A DNA stretch of 7,890 nt from Aquifex sp. (GCA_015487405.1 WFPV01000176.1:1-7890), one strand, 5' to 3'. Counted from the first letter of the stretch, positions 1-7,094 are shown. The notes: generated by a model not told the origin, from the letters alone. A program made the numbers and translations.

Positions 1-213
1 AGCTATATCTGATGGAAGAGATTTGTATTCTTCAGAGTTTTTAACGAGGTGGAAAAGCTTTTCGTAAGGAATTATTTGTCCTGTTTTGAAGAAGCATTGT
101 CTAAGGATGTAATTAGCTTTATTCCATAGTTTTGCACATCTTAGCTGGAGTTCTCTTAGGATTTCTTTTTGCTCACGAGTAGGAAAAAGTCTTACGTTGA
201 AGGTTCTTTTCAT
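1..213 (-). CDS. tnpB: TnpB/OrfB-family protein of an IS200/IS605-type element, N-terminal 71 residues (cut by window edge)
   Basis: Reading the minus strand from ATG at 213 gives 71 open codons up to the window edge; the rest lies to the left. The start MKRTFNVRLFPTREQ matches the classic OrfB opening (MKRTxxxRLYPTxEQ). It is followed by a region with a KLWNKANYIL helix and, at residues 66-71, LPSDIA, the family's LPSxxAQ motif. TnpB proteins are RNA-guided nucleases of IS200/IS605 and IS607 transposons, about 400 residues long, with a RuvC domain and a zinc ribbon in the part not visible here. Whether this copy is complete or active cannot be judged. No tnpA (Y1 transposase) lies on the upstream side, so the element is either tnpB-only or carries tnpA elsewhere. 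No Shine-Dalgarno sequence precedes the ATG; the start is chosen from the family N-terminus. Confidence 0.85.
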   Translation of the reverse strand, partial: MKRTFNVRLFPTREQKEILRELQLRCAKLWNKANYILRQCFFKTGQIIPYEKLFHLVKNSEEYKSLPSDIA

Positions 214-217
214 GTTT

Positions 218-242
218 AATGCTTAATATATTAACTTGCATT
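218..242. repeat. Bulged inverted repeat upstream of tnpB
   Basis: AATGC (218-222) pairs with GCATT (238-242) and encloses the perfect 12-base palindrome TTAATATATTAA (223-234), leaving a three-base CTT bulge (235-237) on the right arm. IS200/IS605 ends carry short imperfect hairpins with bulges, and this one lies five bases upstream of the tnpB start, so it could be the left-end hairpin of the element. Alternatively it is an operator for the divergent RHH gene, or a chance result of AT richness. The structure is seen directly; its role is inferred. Confidence 0.4.
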
Positions 243-271
243 TATATTGTCAAGTGGTTATATTGTTAAGT
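242..271 (+). promoter_or_regulatory. Direct repeat with 16-base period just before the RHH gene
   Basis: TTATATTGTCAAGT (242-255) and TTATATTGTTAAGT (258-271) agree at 13 of 14 positions. The second copy abuts the ATG of the RHH gene at 272. Tandem sites upstream of an RHH gene often serve as its autoregulatory operator, with RHH dimers binding side by side. This arrangement would let the protein repress itself, the modAB genes behind it and possibly tnpB on the other side. The repeat is directly visible; the operator role is a guess. Each copy also contains TATATT or TATTGT, which could serve as a -10 element. Confidence 0.35.
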
Positions 272-463
272 ATGGGGAAGAAAAAACAGGTGTGTTTTAG
301 AATTGAGGAAGAAGTATTAAAAGAGTTCAAGAAATGGTTAATAGACAAAGGATACAGGAGCATTAATCAGTATTTAAACGAGCATATTTACGAAGTTCTG
401 GAAAAAGAAGGTAGATTACCGCTCTCCTCCCTGCATCACAGATATAAGGTTTCCGAGCGGTAG
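272..463 (+). CDS. Small ribbon-helix-helix (CopG/Arc-type) DNA-binding protein
   Basis: This 63-residue protein has the RHH pattern. A basic N-terminus leads to a beta strand (about residues 5-11, KQVCFRI). Helix A is about 12-27 (EEEVLKEFKKWLIDKG), then a turn with GYRS, and helix B is about 31-47, with an unstructured C-terminal tail. RHH proteins bind DNA as dimers and are commonly autorepressors, antitoxins or plasmid or transposon regulators. The frame is open from a TTG at 236, but that start would lie inside the inverted repeat; ATG 272 places the RHH fold at the N-terminus as is usual. No clear ribosome binding site is visible for either. The gene ends 10 bases before modA, so co-transcription is likely, and it diverges from tnpB. 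Its target is unknown: a molybdate-operon regulator, a transposon-linked regulator or an orphan antitoxin are all possible. No toxin gene is adjacent. Confidence 0.7.
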   Translation: MGKKKQVCFRIEEEVLKEFKKWLIDKGYRSINQYLNEHIYEVLEKEGRLPLSSLHHRYKVSER

Positions 464-473
464 AATTTTTACT

Positions 474-1193
474 ATGAAACTACTACTTCTCTTAATATTC
501 CTGATAAGCTTCTCCTTCTCGGAATCCCTCAGGGTAGCTGCCGCTTCAAGCTTGCGTTTCGCCCTGCAGGAGCTTGCTAAAAAGTTTGAAGGAAGATTTA
601 ACGCCGAGCTTCTCATATCTTACGGAGCTTCGGGACATTTTTACCTCCAGATAAAGCACGGAGCACCTTACGATGTCTTTCTCTCGGCAAATGCTCTTTA
701 TCCGAGAAGACTTATAGAGGAAGGCAGAGCTCTAAAAGATTCCTACACGGTCTTTGCCAAGGGGAGGCTAGTTCTCTTCACGGTGAAGGAGATAGAGCTT
801 AAGGACTACTCCGTTCTCCTAAAAGTTAAGAGGATAGCTATGGCGAATCCCAAATACGCTCCTTACGGAAAAGCGGCAATGGAGTTTCTGAAGAACGCAG
901 GTCTCTATCCGAAGGTGAGGCATAAGCTCGTTTATGGAGCGAACGTCTCTCAGGCTTTTCAGTTCACGGCGAGCGGAGGAGCGGACGTAGGAATAGTGGC
1001 ACTTTCATTGGTTATTCCCTACGGGAAGGGTAAGTGGCTGGAGGTATCCCCTGAGCTTTACTCTTCCGTTGAGCACACCGGGGTTATAACTGTTCAGGCA
1101 AAGGATAAGGAGCTCGCAAGGAAGTTTTTAGAGTTTTTAAAATCTAAGGACGCCGAAGGCGTATTTAAAAAATATGGATTTTATATAAAATGA
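474..1193 (+). CDS. modA: Molybdate/tungstate ABC transporter, periplasmic binding protein
   Basis: ModA captures molybdate or tungstate in the periplasm and delivers it to the ModB permease. The 239-residue product begins with a signal peptide (MKLLLLLIFLISFSFS, cut near residue 16-17). The mature part shows the ModA landmarks: VAAASSL (21-27), the oxyanion-binding YGASGHFYLQI (50-60), APYDVFLSAN (64-73), ANPKYAPYGKAA (124-135), and GANVSQAFQFTASGGADVGIVALS (155-178). The segment IVALS replaces the IVYGS form of the E. coli protein, so the binding-pocket Tyr is absent, as in the other known ModA subgroup. Length is normal. The stop TGA overlaps modB (ATGA, 1190-1193), so the two are translationally coupled. 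No good Shine-Dalgarno precedes ATG 474, and the RHH gene is 10 bases upstream. Tungstate preference, plausible in a thermophile, cannot be read from sequence. Confidence 0.93.
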   Translation: MKLLLLLIFLISFSFSESLRVAAASSLRFALQELAKKFEGRFNAELLISYGASGHFYLQIKHGAPYDVFLSANALYPRRLIEEGRALKDSYTVFAKGRLVLFTVKEIELKDYSVLLKVKRIAMANPKYAPYGKAAMEFLKNAGLYPKVRHKLVYGANVSQAFQFTASGGADVGIVALSLVIPYGKGKWLEVSPELYSSVEHTGVITVQAKDKELARKFLEFLKSKDAEGVFKKYGFYIK

Positions 1194-1852
1194 AGGAAGC
1201 CCTGATTATCAGTCTGAAGCTTGCGCTTCTAACGACGGTTATCCTGATGTTTTTCTCCCTCTTAATCTCCCCGATTCTCGCCTTTAAGAGATTCAAAGGG
1301 AGAGCCCTTATCTTGGGACTTCTCACGACTCCACTCGTGATACCTCCAACGGTTCTGGGATTCTACCTTATACTGCTCTTTTCTCCGGAGAGCTTTCTCG
1401 GGAGGCTCATAACTGAGATACTCGGAAGGAATCTCCTTTTTAGTTTTGAGGGGATTCTTATGGCGTCGCTGGTCTACTCTTTGCCCTTTGCGGTTCTTCC
1501 CGTGGTTTCCGCAATGTCCGAGGTTAAGAAGGAGTATATAGAAACCGCTTACGTCTTCGGATATTCCAAGCTTGAGACCTACCTGAAAATGGTTATCCCA
1601 TTGTCGCTGAACGGAATAATAACCGCCTCTATTCTCGTCTTTGCCCATACGCTCGGGGAATTCGGAGTGGTTCTTATGGTGGGAGGAAACATTCCCGGAG
1701 AGACTCAGACGCTTTCAATATTCATATACGACAGCGTTCAGGCTATGGACTACGAAACAGCCCACAAGGCGAGCCTTATTCTGGTGGTGGTTTCCCTCAT
1801 AGTGATCTTTCTAAGCTCGTTTCTAGAAAAGAAAAACGTTAAGTTTCCTTAA
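1190..1852 (+). CDS. modB: Molybdate/tungstate ABC transporter, inner-membrane permease
   Basis: ModB forms the membrane channel for molybdate or tungstate uptake as a homodimer. The 220-residue protein has five hydrophobic segments (about residues 8-31, 39-64, 86-108, 140-163 and 196-215). The cytoplasmic EAA loop that docks on the ATPase is clear: EYIETAYVFGYSKLETYLKM and on to about residue 139, with the conserved Gly124. The ModB-specific HTLGEFGVVLMVGGNIPGET (153-172) and a TLSIFIYD segment follow. The start ATG overlaps the modA stop. The ATPase gene modC, which usually follows, is not here: a minus-strand gene converges and overlaps the modB end by 14 bases. The protein must use a ModC encoded elsewhere or a shared ATPase. 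The C-terminus (KKNVKFP) is short but the family core is complete. Confidence 0.93.
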   Translation: MKEALIISLKLALLTTVILMFFSLLISPILAFKRFKGRALILGLLTTPLVIPPTVLGFYLILLFSPESFLGRLITEILGRNLLFSFEGILMASLVYSLPFAVLPVVSAMSEVKKEYIETAYVFGYSKLETYLKMVIPLSLNGIITASILVFAHTLGEFGVVLMVGGNIPGETQTLSIFIYDSVQAMDYETAHKASLILVVVSLIVIFLSSFLEKKNVKFP

Positions 1853-2660
1853 TTTCTAGTAATGCTTTTTCATCTAAAGGTCTTAGAAACCAAAATACAT
1901 CAACAGATAACTTGTTCTCAAGGTATTCGAAATGCTTAAGATTTTCCCCTATTTGAGGAAACACTGTTGCTGAAGGAGTAGGATAATACTTAGCAAGAAA
2001 GTGAGTTATTTCTTCATTAGAAACGAATGTATCATTTATAAAAATAATGTCTGCGAAAGTAGAGATTCCTTCCATCAATCCTGTATCTAAGTCCTCAACA
2101 TCTATACCTATTTCTCTTTGTATAAATACACCCTTCGCGTGCTTGAGTAAGAACATTATGGGTCTTTCCAGAGTGTAAAATACCCCTCCCCTCCTATTTC
2201 CGTATTCCTGCAAGAGCGATCCCATGATTTCGCTATAAAGGTTATAAGAAGGGCTTACAACACAAATCAGCTTACGGGATTGTAAAATATCCATGATCTT
2301 CTCAAATACATCTGAGAAGTTTTCTAGTAATTGCTCCAACGGTGCAGGATTTACGGTTGTTTTTAATATAGAAATTGTTAAAGTTCCCCTTTGATGATAG
2401 TAAACTACTCTGAATCTACCTACATTTGGAAGCCCAAAGGAGAAGTACCCCCTGAAAGGATCAAGCTTTTGCTTTAAAGATGCATGTTCTCGGAGAGTCA
2501 TGAGAGTTTCCCTGATATCATTTTGGTTAAGGGGCCTTTCTGTTAGCCTCACTATGCGACCTATTCTCCTCAGAATGAGGGGTGCTCCAGCTACGAGCAG
2601 AAATTCTATAGCTCTCCCTTCCTTCCTTGCCTTTTCAAAAATAAGAGGAACAAAATTCAT
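1839..2660 (-). CDS. Degenerate PilT-like (type IV pilus retraction ATPase) protein lacking nucleotide-binding motifs
   Basis: PilT and PilU are hexameric ATPases that depolymerise type IV pili at the inner membrane. This 273-residue protein keeps the PilT scaffold: an N-terminal PAS-like region with AGAPLILRRIGRIVRL (24-39), SFGLPNVGRFRVVYYHQRG (74-92), then FYTLERPIMF (161-170) and GVFIQREIGID (177-187), matching PilT's ITIEDPIEF and NQREVG. The catalytic parts are gone. The Walker A position reads VVSPSYNLYSE (134-144) where PilT has VTGPTGSGKST. The Walker B position reads FADIIFINDT (202-211) without the catalytic Glu of ILVGEMRD. The His box (GTLHT) is not recognisable near AKYYPTPSATV (223-233). 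It is also shorter than PilT (about 350 or more). The frame is open throughout, which argues for a maintained non-catalytic protein rather than a decaying pseudogene, although this is unproven. It converges on modB and diverges from cutA. Local GC is lower than in its neighbours (37-38% in two 60-base samples). Confidence 0.75.
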   Translation of the reverse strand: MNFVPLIFEKARKEGRAIEFLLVAGAPLILRRIGRIVRLTERPLNQNDIRETLMTLREHASLKQKLDPFRGYFSFGLPNVGRFRVVYYHQRGTLTISILKTTVNPAPLEQLLENFSDVFEKIMDILQSRKLICVVSPSYNLYSEIMGSLLQEYGNRRGGVFYTLERPIMFLLKHAKGVFIQREIGIDVEDLDTGLMEGISTFADIIFINDTFVSNEEITHFLAKYYPTPSATVFPQIGENLKHFEYLENKLSVDVFWFLRPLDEKALLEIKET

Positions 2661-2694
2661 ATTATTTTATAGATTACCACTAAAATATTTCAGT
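2661..2694. promoter_or_regulatory. Short divergent intergenic region between the PilT-like gene and cutA
   Basis: Only 34 bases separate the two starts, so any promoters must overlap each other or the coding regions. The stretch is AT-rich. TAAAAT at 2681-2686 is a possible -10 for cutA, and TATAAA on the minus strand (2666-2671) is one for the PilT-like gene. Both lie so near their ATG that a leader would be a few bases at most. Neither gene has a Shine-Dalgarno sequence here. I cannot identify -35 boxes. Confidence 0.3.
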
Positions 2695-3009
2695 ATGAAC
2701 GGATACTATGTAGTTCTCATAACCGCTCCCGTGGATAAGGGGGAGGAGCTTGCGAACTTCATAATAGAGAATAAGCTCGGAGCCTGCGTGAACGTAGTGA
2801 AGGAGGTCAGTTCCGTCTATTGGTGGAAAGGGAACATTGAGAGGGACAAGGAGAGTCTCCTCATTGTGAAGACCTCAGCCTCCAAGTTCAACGAGCTTGT
2901 TGAAAAAGTAAAAGAGAAGCATCCTTACACCGTTCCCGAAATAATATCCCTTCCCATAGTGGGAGGGAATCCCGATTATCTGAGCTGGATTGACGACAGT
3001 CTGAAATGA
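2695..3009 (+). CDS. cutA: CutA1-type divalent ion tolerance protein
   Basis: CutA is a small, very stable trimeric protein with a PII-like fold, linked to copper or other divalent ion tolerance, though its exact job is unsettled. The 104-residue product covers the whole family: YYVVLITAP (4-12), GACVNVV (29-35), SSVYWWKGNIE (39-49), LLIVKTS (55-61) and the signature HPYTVPEIISLPIVGGNPDYLSWI (76-99). The frame is open further upstream to about 2500, but that part is antisense to the PilT-like gene; ATG 2695 gives the family N-terminus. There is no signal peptide, so it should be cytoplasmic. Its TGA overlaps the ATG of sbcC (ATGA at 3006-3009), so the two genes are translated together. Confidence 0.95.
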   Translation: MNGYYVVLITAPVDKGEELANFIIENKLGACVNVVKEVSSVYWWKGNIERDKESLLIVKTSASKFNELVEKVKEKHPYTVPEIISLPIVGGNPDYLSWIDDSLK

Positions 3010-5942
3010 GACCTCTTAAACTGGAAGTAAAAGGCTTTACAGTCTATAAAAAACCGCAGGTAATAGATTTTTCAAAACTAAACTTCTTCGTAATTCAGGG
3101 AAGAACCGGAGCGGGAAAGACGAGCCTTATAGACGCTATAACCTTTGCCCTGTACGGAAAGGTTCCCAGATACGGCAACCAAGACGCTAAAAAGTTAGTT
3201 CTCTCCCGCGGTGAGAAGGAGCTAAAGGTATCTTTAGAGTTCTCCGTCAGAGGTAAGAAATACAGGATAGACCGCTACTACAGGGTCTCCCCGGAGGACA
3301 CCATAGTAAGAGCTTATGAGGGGGAAAAGAGGTTAAATCTGAAAGCCCGCGAGGTAGAAAAGTGGGTTCAGAAAATCTCAGGGATTGATTACAAGACCTT
3401 TACCAAAGTCATCCTCCTCCCTCAGGGGGAGTTTGACAGATTCCTGAAGGAGTCTTCAGAGCGAAAGAACATCCTCATAAACCTCCTCGGACTTGAGGAG
3501 CTTGAAAAGATTAGAGAGCTTGCGGGAGAGACCTACAGGAGTTTAGAGGGAAGGAGGGAAGCACTAAAGCAGGAGTGGCAAACTCTCAAGGATGTTAACG
3601 AGAGCACGAAAGGGGAGTTCCGGAAAAGATTGGAAGAGCTAAGAAGAAAGATAGCGGAGCTCTCTGAGGAGCTAAGCAACTTAGAAGAAGAACTAAGAAA
3701 AGCTAAAGAGAAAGAAGAGCTAAAGGAGGAACTCCGCAGGGTTGAGAGGGAAATAGAAGAGCTGGAAGCAAAGAGGGAGAAGGTTGAGGAGCTAAAAAGG
3801 AAACTGGAGCTCTCCAGGAGGGTCGCTCCCTTCGTTCCCGTAGCTAAGCGTCTGAGGGAGATAGAGGAGAGACTGAGGGAGCTCAAACTCAAACATCAAA
3901 AGCTCTCAAAAGACCTAATAACCTTAAGGGAAGAGCTAAAATCCGTGGAGGAAAAGAGAGAAGAGCTGAAACTGAGAACGGAAAGAACGGAAGAACTCAG
4001 AAAGAGGAAGGAGGAAATCTCCGTAATCCTTGAAAAGCTGAGGGAAGTAGAAGAGCTCATAAAGGAGGTCAGGGAACTCTCCGGCAGAAAGCCGACTCTT
4101 GAAAGGGAGCTCAAGGAAGCCCTCGCCCGGGTGGAGGACTTAGAAAAACGTATAAAGAAGGGGCAGAAGCTCATAGCGGACACGGAGAAGAAGCTGAAAG
4201 AGATTGAGGGGCTCTTTTCGGAGGAGGAGTATCTGAGTCTAACCTCAAAGAAGGCGCTCCTTGAGGAGTTAAAGAAGCTGGAAAGGAGGATAAAGGAGAA
4301 AGCTTCTCAGTTAAGAAGCCTTGAGGAGAAACTCAAGCTCGTGAGCACAGAGCACGAGAAGGTATTAAAAGAGCTTCAGAAAGTAGAAAGGGAGCTCCAA
4401 GAGAAGGAGATTCATTACTACGCCTACATGCTTTCTTCCCTGCTTTCTGAGGGGGACACCTGTCCCGTTTGTGGAGGGGAGTATAAGGGAAGACACCACA
4501 TACTCGTTGATACGGAAAATATAGGTGAGCTGAGAGCTAAAAAGGAGCTCCTTGAGAAGAAGGAGAGGGAGCTTGAGAGGGAGAGAGACCTTCTAACTCA
4601 GAGGTTAAGCACTCTGAAGGAGGAAATCCAAAGTCTGAAGCAGGATTACGAGAGAATAAAGAAAGAGATTCCCCCTAACTTCCTTGAGAGGCTTGCAAAG
4701 CTTGAAAAATTGCGGAAGGAAAAACAGAAGCTTGAGAGCACTCTCCACAAATACAGGGAGACTCTCCAGAAGAGGTATGAAGAGAGGGAGAAAGCCTTAG
4801 AGCATTACCACGAGGTAAAGAGAAACCTTGAGCTCATCACGGAGCAGATAAAGGATAAGACTGCAAGGATAAAGGAATTTAAGGAGTTTTACAAAGCGGA
4901 AGATTTAGAAAAGTTCAAGAACTCCTTGAGCGAAGAGCTAAGGCTCATAGAGGAGGAGATTAAGGCTACCGAAAGGGAAAGAGAAAGGTTAGAGGAGTAT
5001 TACAGGAATCTGATGAGCAAGAAGTCCAAGCTGGAGGGAGAGCTCTCGTCCCTCTCGGAGAGCATTAAGCAGTTAGAGGAGGAGAGGAAGGAGAGCCTGA
5101 AGAATCTCGGGAAACTCTACGAAGTTGCGAAGACTCCCGAGGAGGTTCTTGAGCTATACCTCGGGGAGAAGGAGCAGGAGATAGAAGAAAAAATTAGGGA
5201 GTGGGAGGAGAGGTATAAACTACTCGCCGGCAAGAAGGAAGAATTAAAGAATAAGTTGGAGCAGTTGGCGGAGGTAAAGGAGCTTTCCGAGGTAGCACCA
5301 CTATACGATAAACTCAAGAAAGGTAAGGAGGAGCTTTTAAGAAAAGCGGGAGAGCTTGAAAAGGAGATTCAGCATGTTGAGGAGAAACTGAAAAGAAAAC
5401 AGGAGATAGAAAAAGAGCTAAAAGAGCTGGAGGAAAAGCTTTACGTTTATAACGTAATTAGAACGGACTTTCGCTCGGACAGGTTTGTTAAGTATCTCTC
5501 GGACATAATGCTGAGGAGGATTATAGACAGAGCGAGTGAATACTTGGAAAAGTTTACGGGAACTTACTCCTTTGAGCTTGCAAAAACCGCGGGAAGTAAG
5601 GATAAGGACCTCGTTATTTTAGACCGCTCCACGGGTCAGGCAAGACCGGTGAGCAGTCTGAGTGGTGGTGAGACCTTCTTGGCAAGCCTGTCTTTAGCTT
5701 TTAGCGTGAGCGATATTCTTTCGGGAAACGCAAACTTAGAGAGTCTATTCATTGATGAAGGGTTCGGAAGCCTTGACCAGGAGATGAGAGAGAGGGTTAG
5801 CGAAATTCTGGAAACTATAAAGACTAACGTTAACAAGATGGTGGGAATTATTTCTCACATTCCGGACCTTGCGGAGAGGTTTGAGCAAAGGATTGTTGTA
5901 GAGAAGTTCGGGGACAGCTCCGAGGTCAGGGTCTTTTACTGA
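3006..5942 (+). CDS. sbcC: SbcC/Rad50-family DNA repair ATPase
   Basis: SbcC is the SMC-like ATPase of the SbcCD (Rad50-Mre11-type) complex, which opens and trims DNA ends, hairpins and protein-blocked ends. The 978-residue protein is complete. Walker A is GRTGAGKT (32-39), followed by LIDAITFALYG. The Q-loop is LLPQGEFD (137-144). Long Lys/Glu-rich coiled coils follow on both sides of a central zinc hook CPVC (Cys486, Cys489), at almost exactly the middle of the chain. The C-terminal lobe has the ABC signature SSLSGGE (883-889), Walker B LFIDEGFGSLD with Asp917-Glu918, and the H-loop His951 in IISHI. Nothing essential is missing. The nuclease partner sbcD, often directly upstream, is not in this window; cutA occupies that place. 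The start overlaps the cutA stop, and the end overlaps coaBC on the other strand by 17 bases. Confidence 0.96.
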   Translation: MRPLKLEVKGFTVYKKPQVIDFSKLNFFVIQGRTGAGKTSLIDAITFALYGKVPRYGNQDAKKLVLSRGEKELKVSLEFSVRGKKYRIDRYYRVSPEDTIVRAYEGEKRLNLKAREVEKWVQKISGIDYKTFTKVILLPQGEFDRFLKESSERKNILINLLGLEELEKIRELAGETYRSLEGRREALKQEWQTLKDVNESTKGEFRKRLEELRRKIAELSEELSNLEEELRKAKEKEELKEELRRVEREIEELEAKREKVEELKRKLELSRRVAPFVPVAKRLREIEERLRELKLKHQKLSKDLITLREELKSVEEKREELKLRTERTEELRKRKEEISVILEKLREVEELIKEVRELSGRKPTLERELKEALARVEDLEKRIKKGQKLIADTEKKLKEIEGLFSEEEYLSLTSKKALLEELKKLERRIKEKASQLRSLEEKLKLVSTEHEKVLKELQKVERELQEKEIHYYAYMLSSLLSEGDTCPVCGGEYKGRHHILVDTENIGELRAKKELLEKKERELERERDLLTQRLSTLKEEIQSLKQDYERIKKEIPPNFLERLAKLEKLRKEKQKLESTLHKYRETLQKRYEEREKALEHYHEVKRNLELITEQIKDKTARIKEFKEFYKAEDLEKFKNSLSEELRLIEEEIKATERERERLEEYYRNLMSKKSKLEGELSSLSESIKQLEEERKESLKNLGKLYEVAKTPEEVLELYLGEKEQEIEEKIREWEERYKLLAGKKEELKNKLEQLAEVKELSEVAPLYDKLKKGKEELLRKAGELEKEIQHVEEKLKRKQEIEKELKELEEKLYVYNVIRTDFRSDRFVKYLSDIMLRRIIDRASEYLEKFTGTYSFELAKTAGSKDKDLVILDRSTGQARPVSSLSGGETFLASLSLAFSVSDILSGNANLESLFIDEGFGSLDQEMRERVSEILETIKTNVNKMVGIISHIPDLAERFEQRIVVEKFGDSSEVRVFY

Positions 5943-7089
5943 GCATTTCGGCTATCTTATCCCATATGAACCTTGCACTCTCAAGTTTTGTAGAAAAAGA
6001 AAACTCTTCCACGCCGTCAGGCGTAATTATATATCCTCTATGATTCTTACTCCCCATACTTTCCGTAGGATTGGCAACGAGGAGGTCTAAGTTTTTCCGG
6101 ATTAGTTTTTCTTTGCCGTAATGGATGAGGTTCTCGCTCTCTAAGGCAAAGCCGACAAGAAACTGGTGTTTCTTCCTTTTGCCGAGCTCTTCCAGAATGT
6201 CGGGGTTTTTTACGAGCTCTAAGGTTAGTTTTTCTTGTTTTTTAATTTTTTTTGGGGAGGTTTGGGAGGGTCTGTAGTCGGAAACGGCGGCGTTCATAAT
6301 AACGATGTTTGCCCAGTCGTAGTGTTTTAGGACTTCTTCTCTCATTTCTTCGGTGGTGTTTACTCGGGTGATTTGTATCTCGGGAGGTTCGGGGACGCTG
6401 GTGTGTCCTGCGATTACTTTGACATTTGCTCCCCTCCAGCGAGCCACTCTTGCCAAGGAGAAGCCCATCTCTCCGCTTGAGAGGTTTGAGATGTATCGGA
6501 CTGGGTCTATAAACTCCCTTGTAGCACCGCAGGTAATTAAAACTTTTAAATCTTTTAAGTGTTTAGGTTCTAAGGAGAAGTATATCCAGTCTATGAGGCG
6601 TTCCTTGCTTGCGAGCTTGCCCTCTCCGACCTCTTCGCAGGCGAGAACTCCGAACTCCGGCTCAATTATTATGTGATTCCATTCTTTTAGTTTTTTTAAG
6701 TTCTCTTGAACCTGCGGTGATTTATACATAACGGTGTTCATAGCGGGAGCTATGAGGAGGGGTTTGTTGTAGGCGAGAACGGTGGTGAGAAGAAGGTTGT
6801 CCGCTATGCCGTTTCTTATTTTCCCTACCGTGTTTGCAGTAGCGGGGGCTATCAGGAAAACGTCCGCCCAGCGTGCAAGCTCTATGTGAAGGAGGGGTTT
6901 ATCTTCCCAGTCCTCTTGGGTGTAAGCCCCGTCGGAAATGGTAGCAAAGGTTAGCTTGGTTATAAACTTTTCCGCAAAAGGCGTAAGGATAACCTTTACC
7001 TGAAAGTTTTGCCTTTTTAATTCCCTTACCAGGTCTGGAATCTTGTAAGCTGCGATACCTCCGGTAACGCCTATGAGGATTTTGTGCAT
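5926..7089 (-). CDS. coaBC: Bifunctional phosphopantothenoylcysteine decarboxylase / phosphopantothenate-cysteine ligase
   Basis: CoaBC performs two consecutive steps of coenzyme A synthesis: CoaB joins 4'-phosphopantothenate to cysteine using CTP, and CoaC decarboxylates the product to 4'-phosphopantetheine using FMN. The 387-residue protein is normal length. The CoaC half begins with ILIGVTGGIAAYK (4-16) and carries the catalytic His68 in LLHIELARWAD, the PAMN motif (115-118) and the flap ACEEVGEGKLA with Cys151. The CoaB half starts near 182 with VLITCGATREFIDPVRYI, then SNLSSGEMG (201-209), NAAVSDYRP (266-274), the KIKK loop (281-284) and KNPDIL (294-299). The start is set by the family N-terminus; no Shine-Dalgarno is seen. 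It converges on sbcC with a 17-base overlap and lies 67 bases downstream of the repeat-protein gene on the same strand. Confidence 0.96.
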   Translation of the reverse strand: MHKILIGVTGGIAAYKIPDLVRELKRQNFQVKVILTPFAEKFITKLTFATISDGAYTQEDWEDKPLLHIELARWADVFLIAPATANTVGKIRNGIADNLLLTTVLAYNKPLLIAPAMNTVMYKSPQVQENLKKLKEWNHIIIEPEFGVLACEEVGEGKLASKERLIDWIYFSLEPKHLKDLKVLITCGATREFIDPVRYISNLSSGEMGFSLARVARWRGANVKVIAGHTSVPEPPEIQITRVNTTEEMREEVLKHYDWANIVIMNAAVSDYRPSQTSPKKIKKQEKLTLELVKNPDILEELGKRKKHQFLVGFALESENLIHYGKEKLIRKNLDLLVANPTESMGSKNHRGYIITPDGVEEFSFSTKLESARFIWDKIAEMLSKRP

Positions 7090-7094
7090 GGGGA

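Noticed and set aside
236..271. TTG start giving a 75-residue RHH protein
   Set aside because: The added 12 residues include a short hydrophobic stretch and overlap both repeats; the RHH strand normally lies near the N-terminus, which ATG 272 provides.
1839..2660. Labelling the PilT-like gene a pseudogene
   Set aside because: There is no frameshift or internal stop, and the scaffold motifs are preserved around the lost catalytic ones, so a maintained non-catalytic protein is at least as likely.
2500..2694. N-terminal extension of cutA to an upstream in-frame ATG
   Set aside because: The extra 65 residues are antisense to the PilT-like gene and match no CutA N-terminus; the family begins at the ATG at 2695.
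3533..4183. Ser/Leu-rich minus-strand open frames inside sbcC
   Set aside because: They are reverse complements of Lys/Glu/Leu-rich coiled-coil codons (GAG and AAG read back as CTC and CTT), without start signals or family features.
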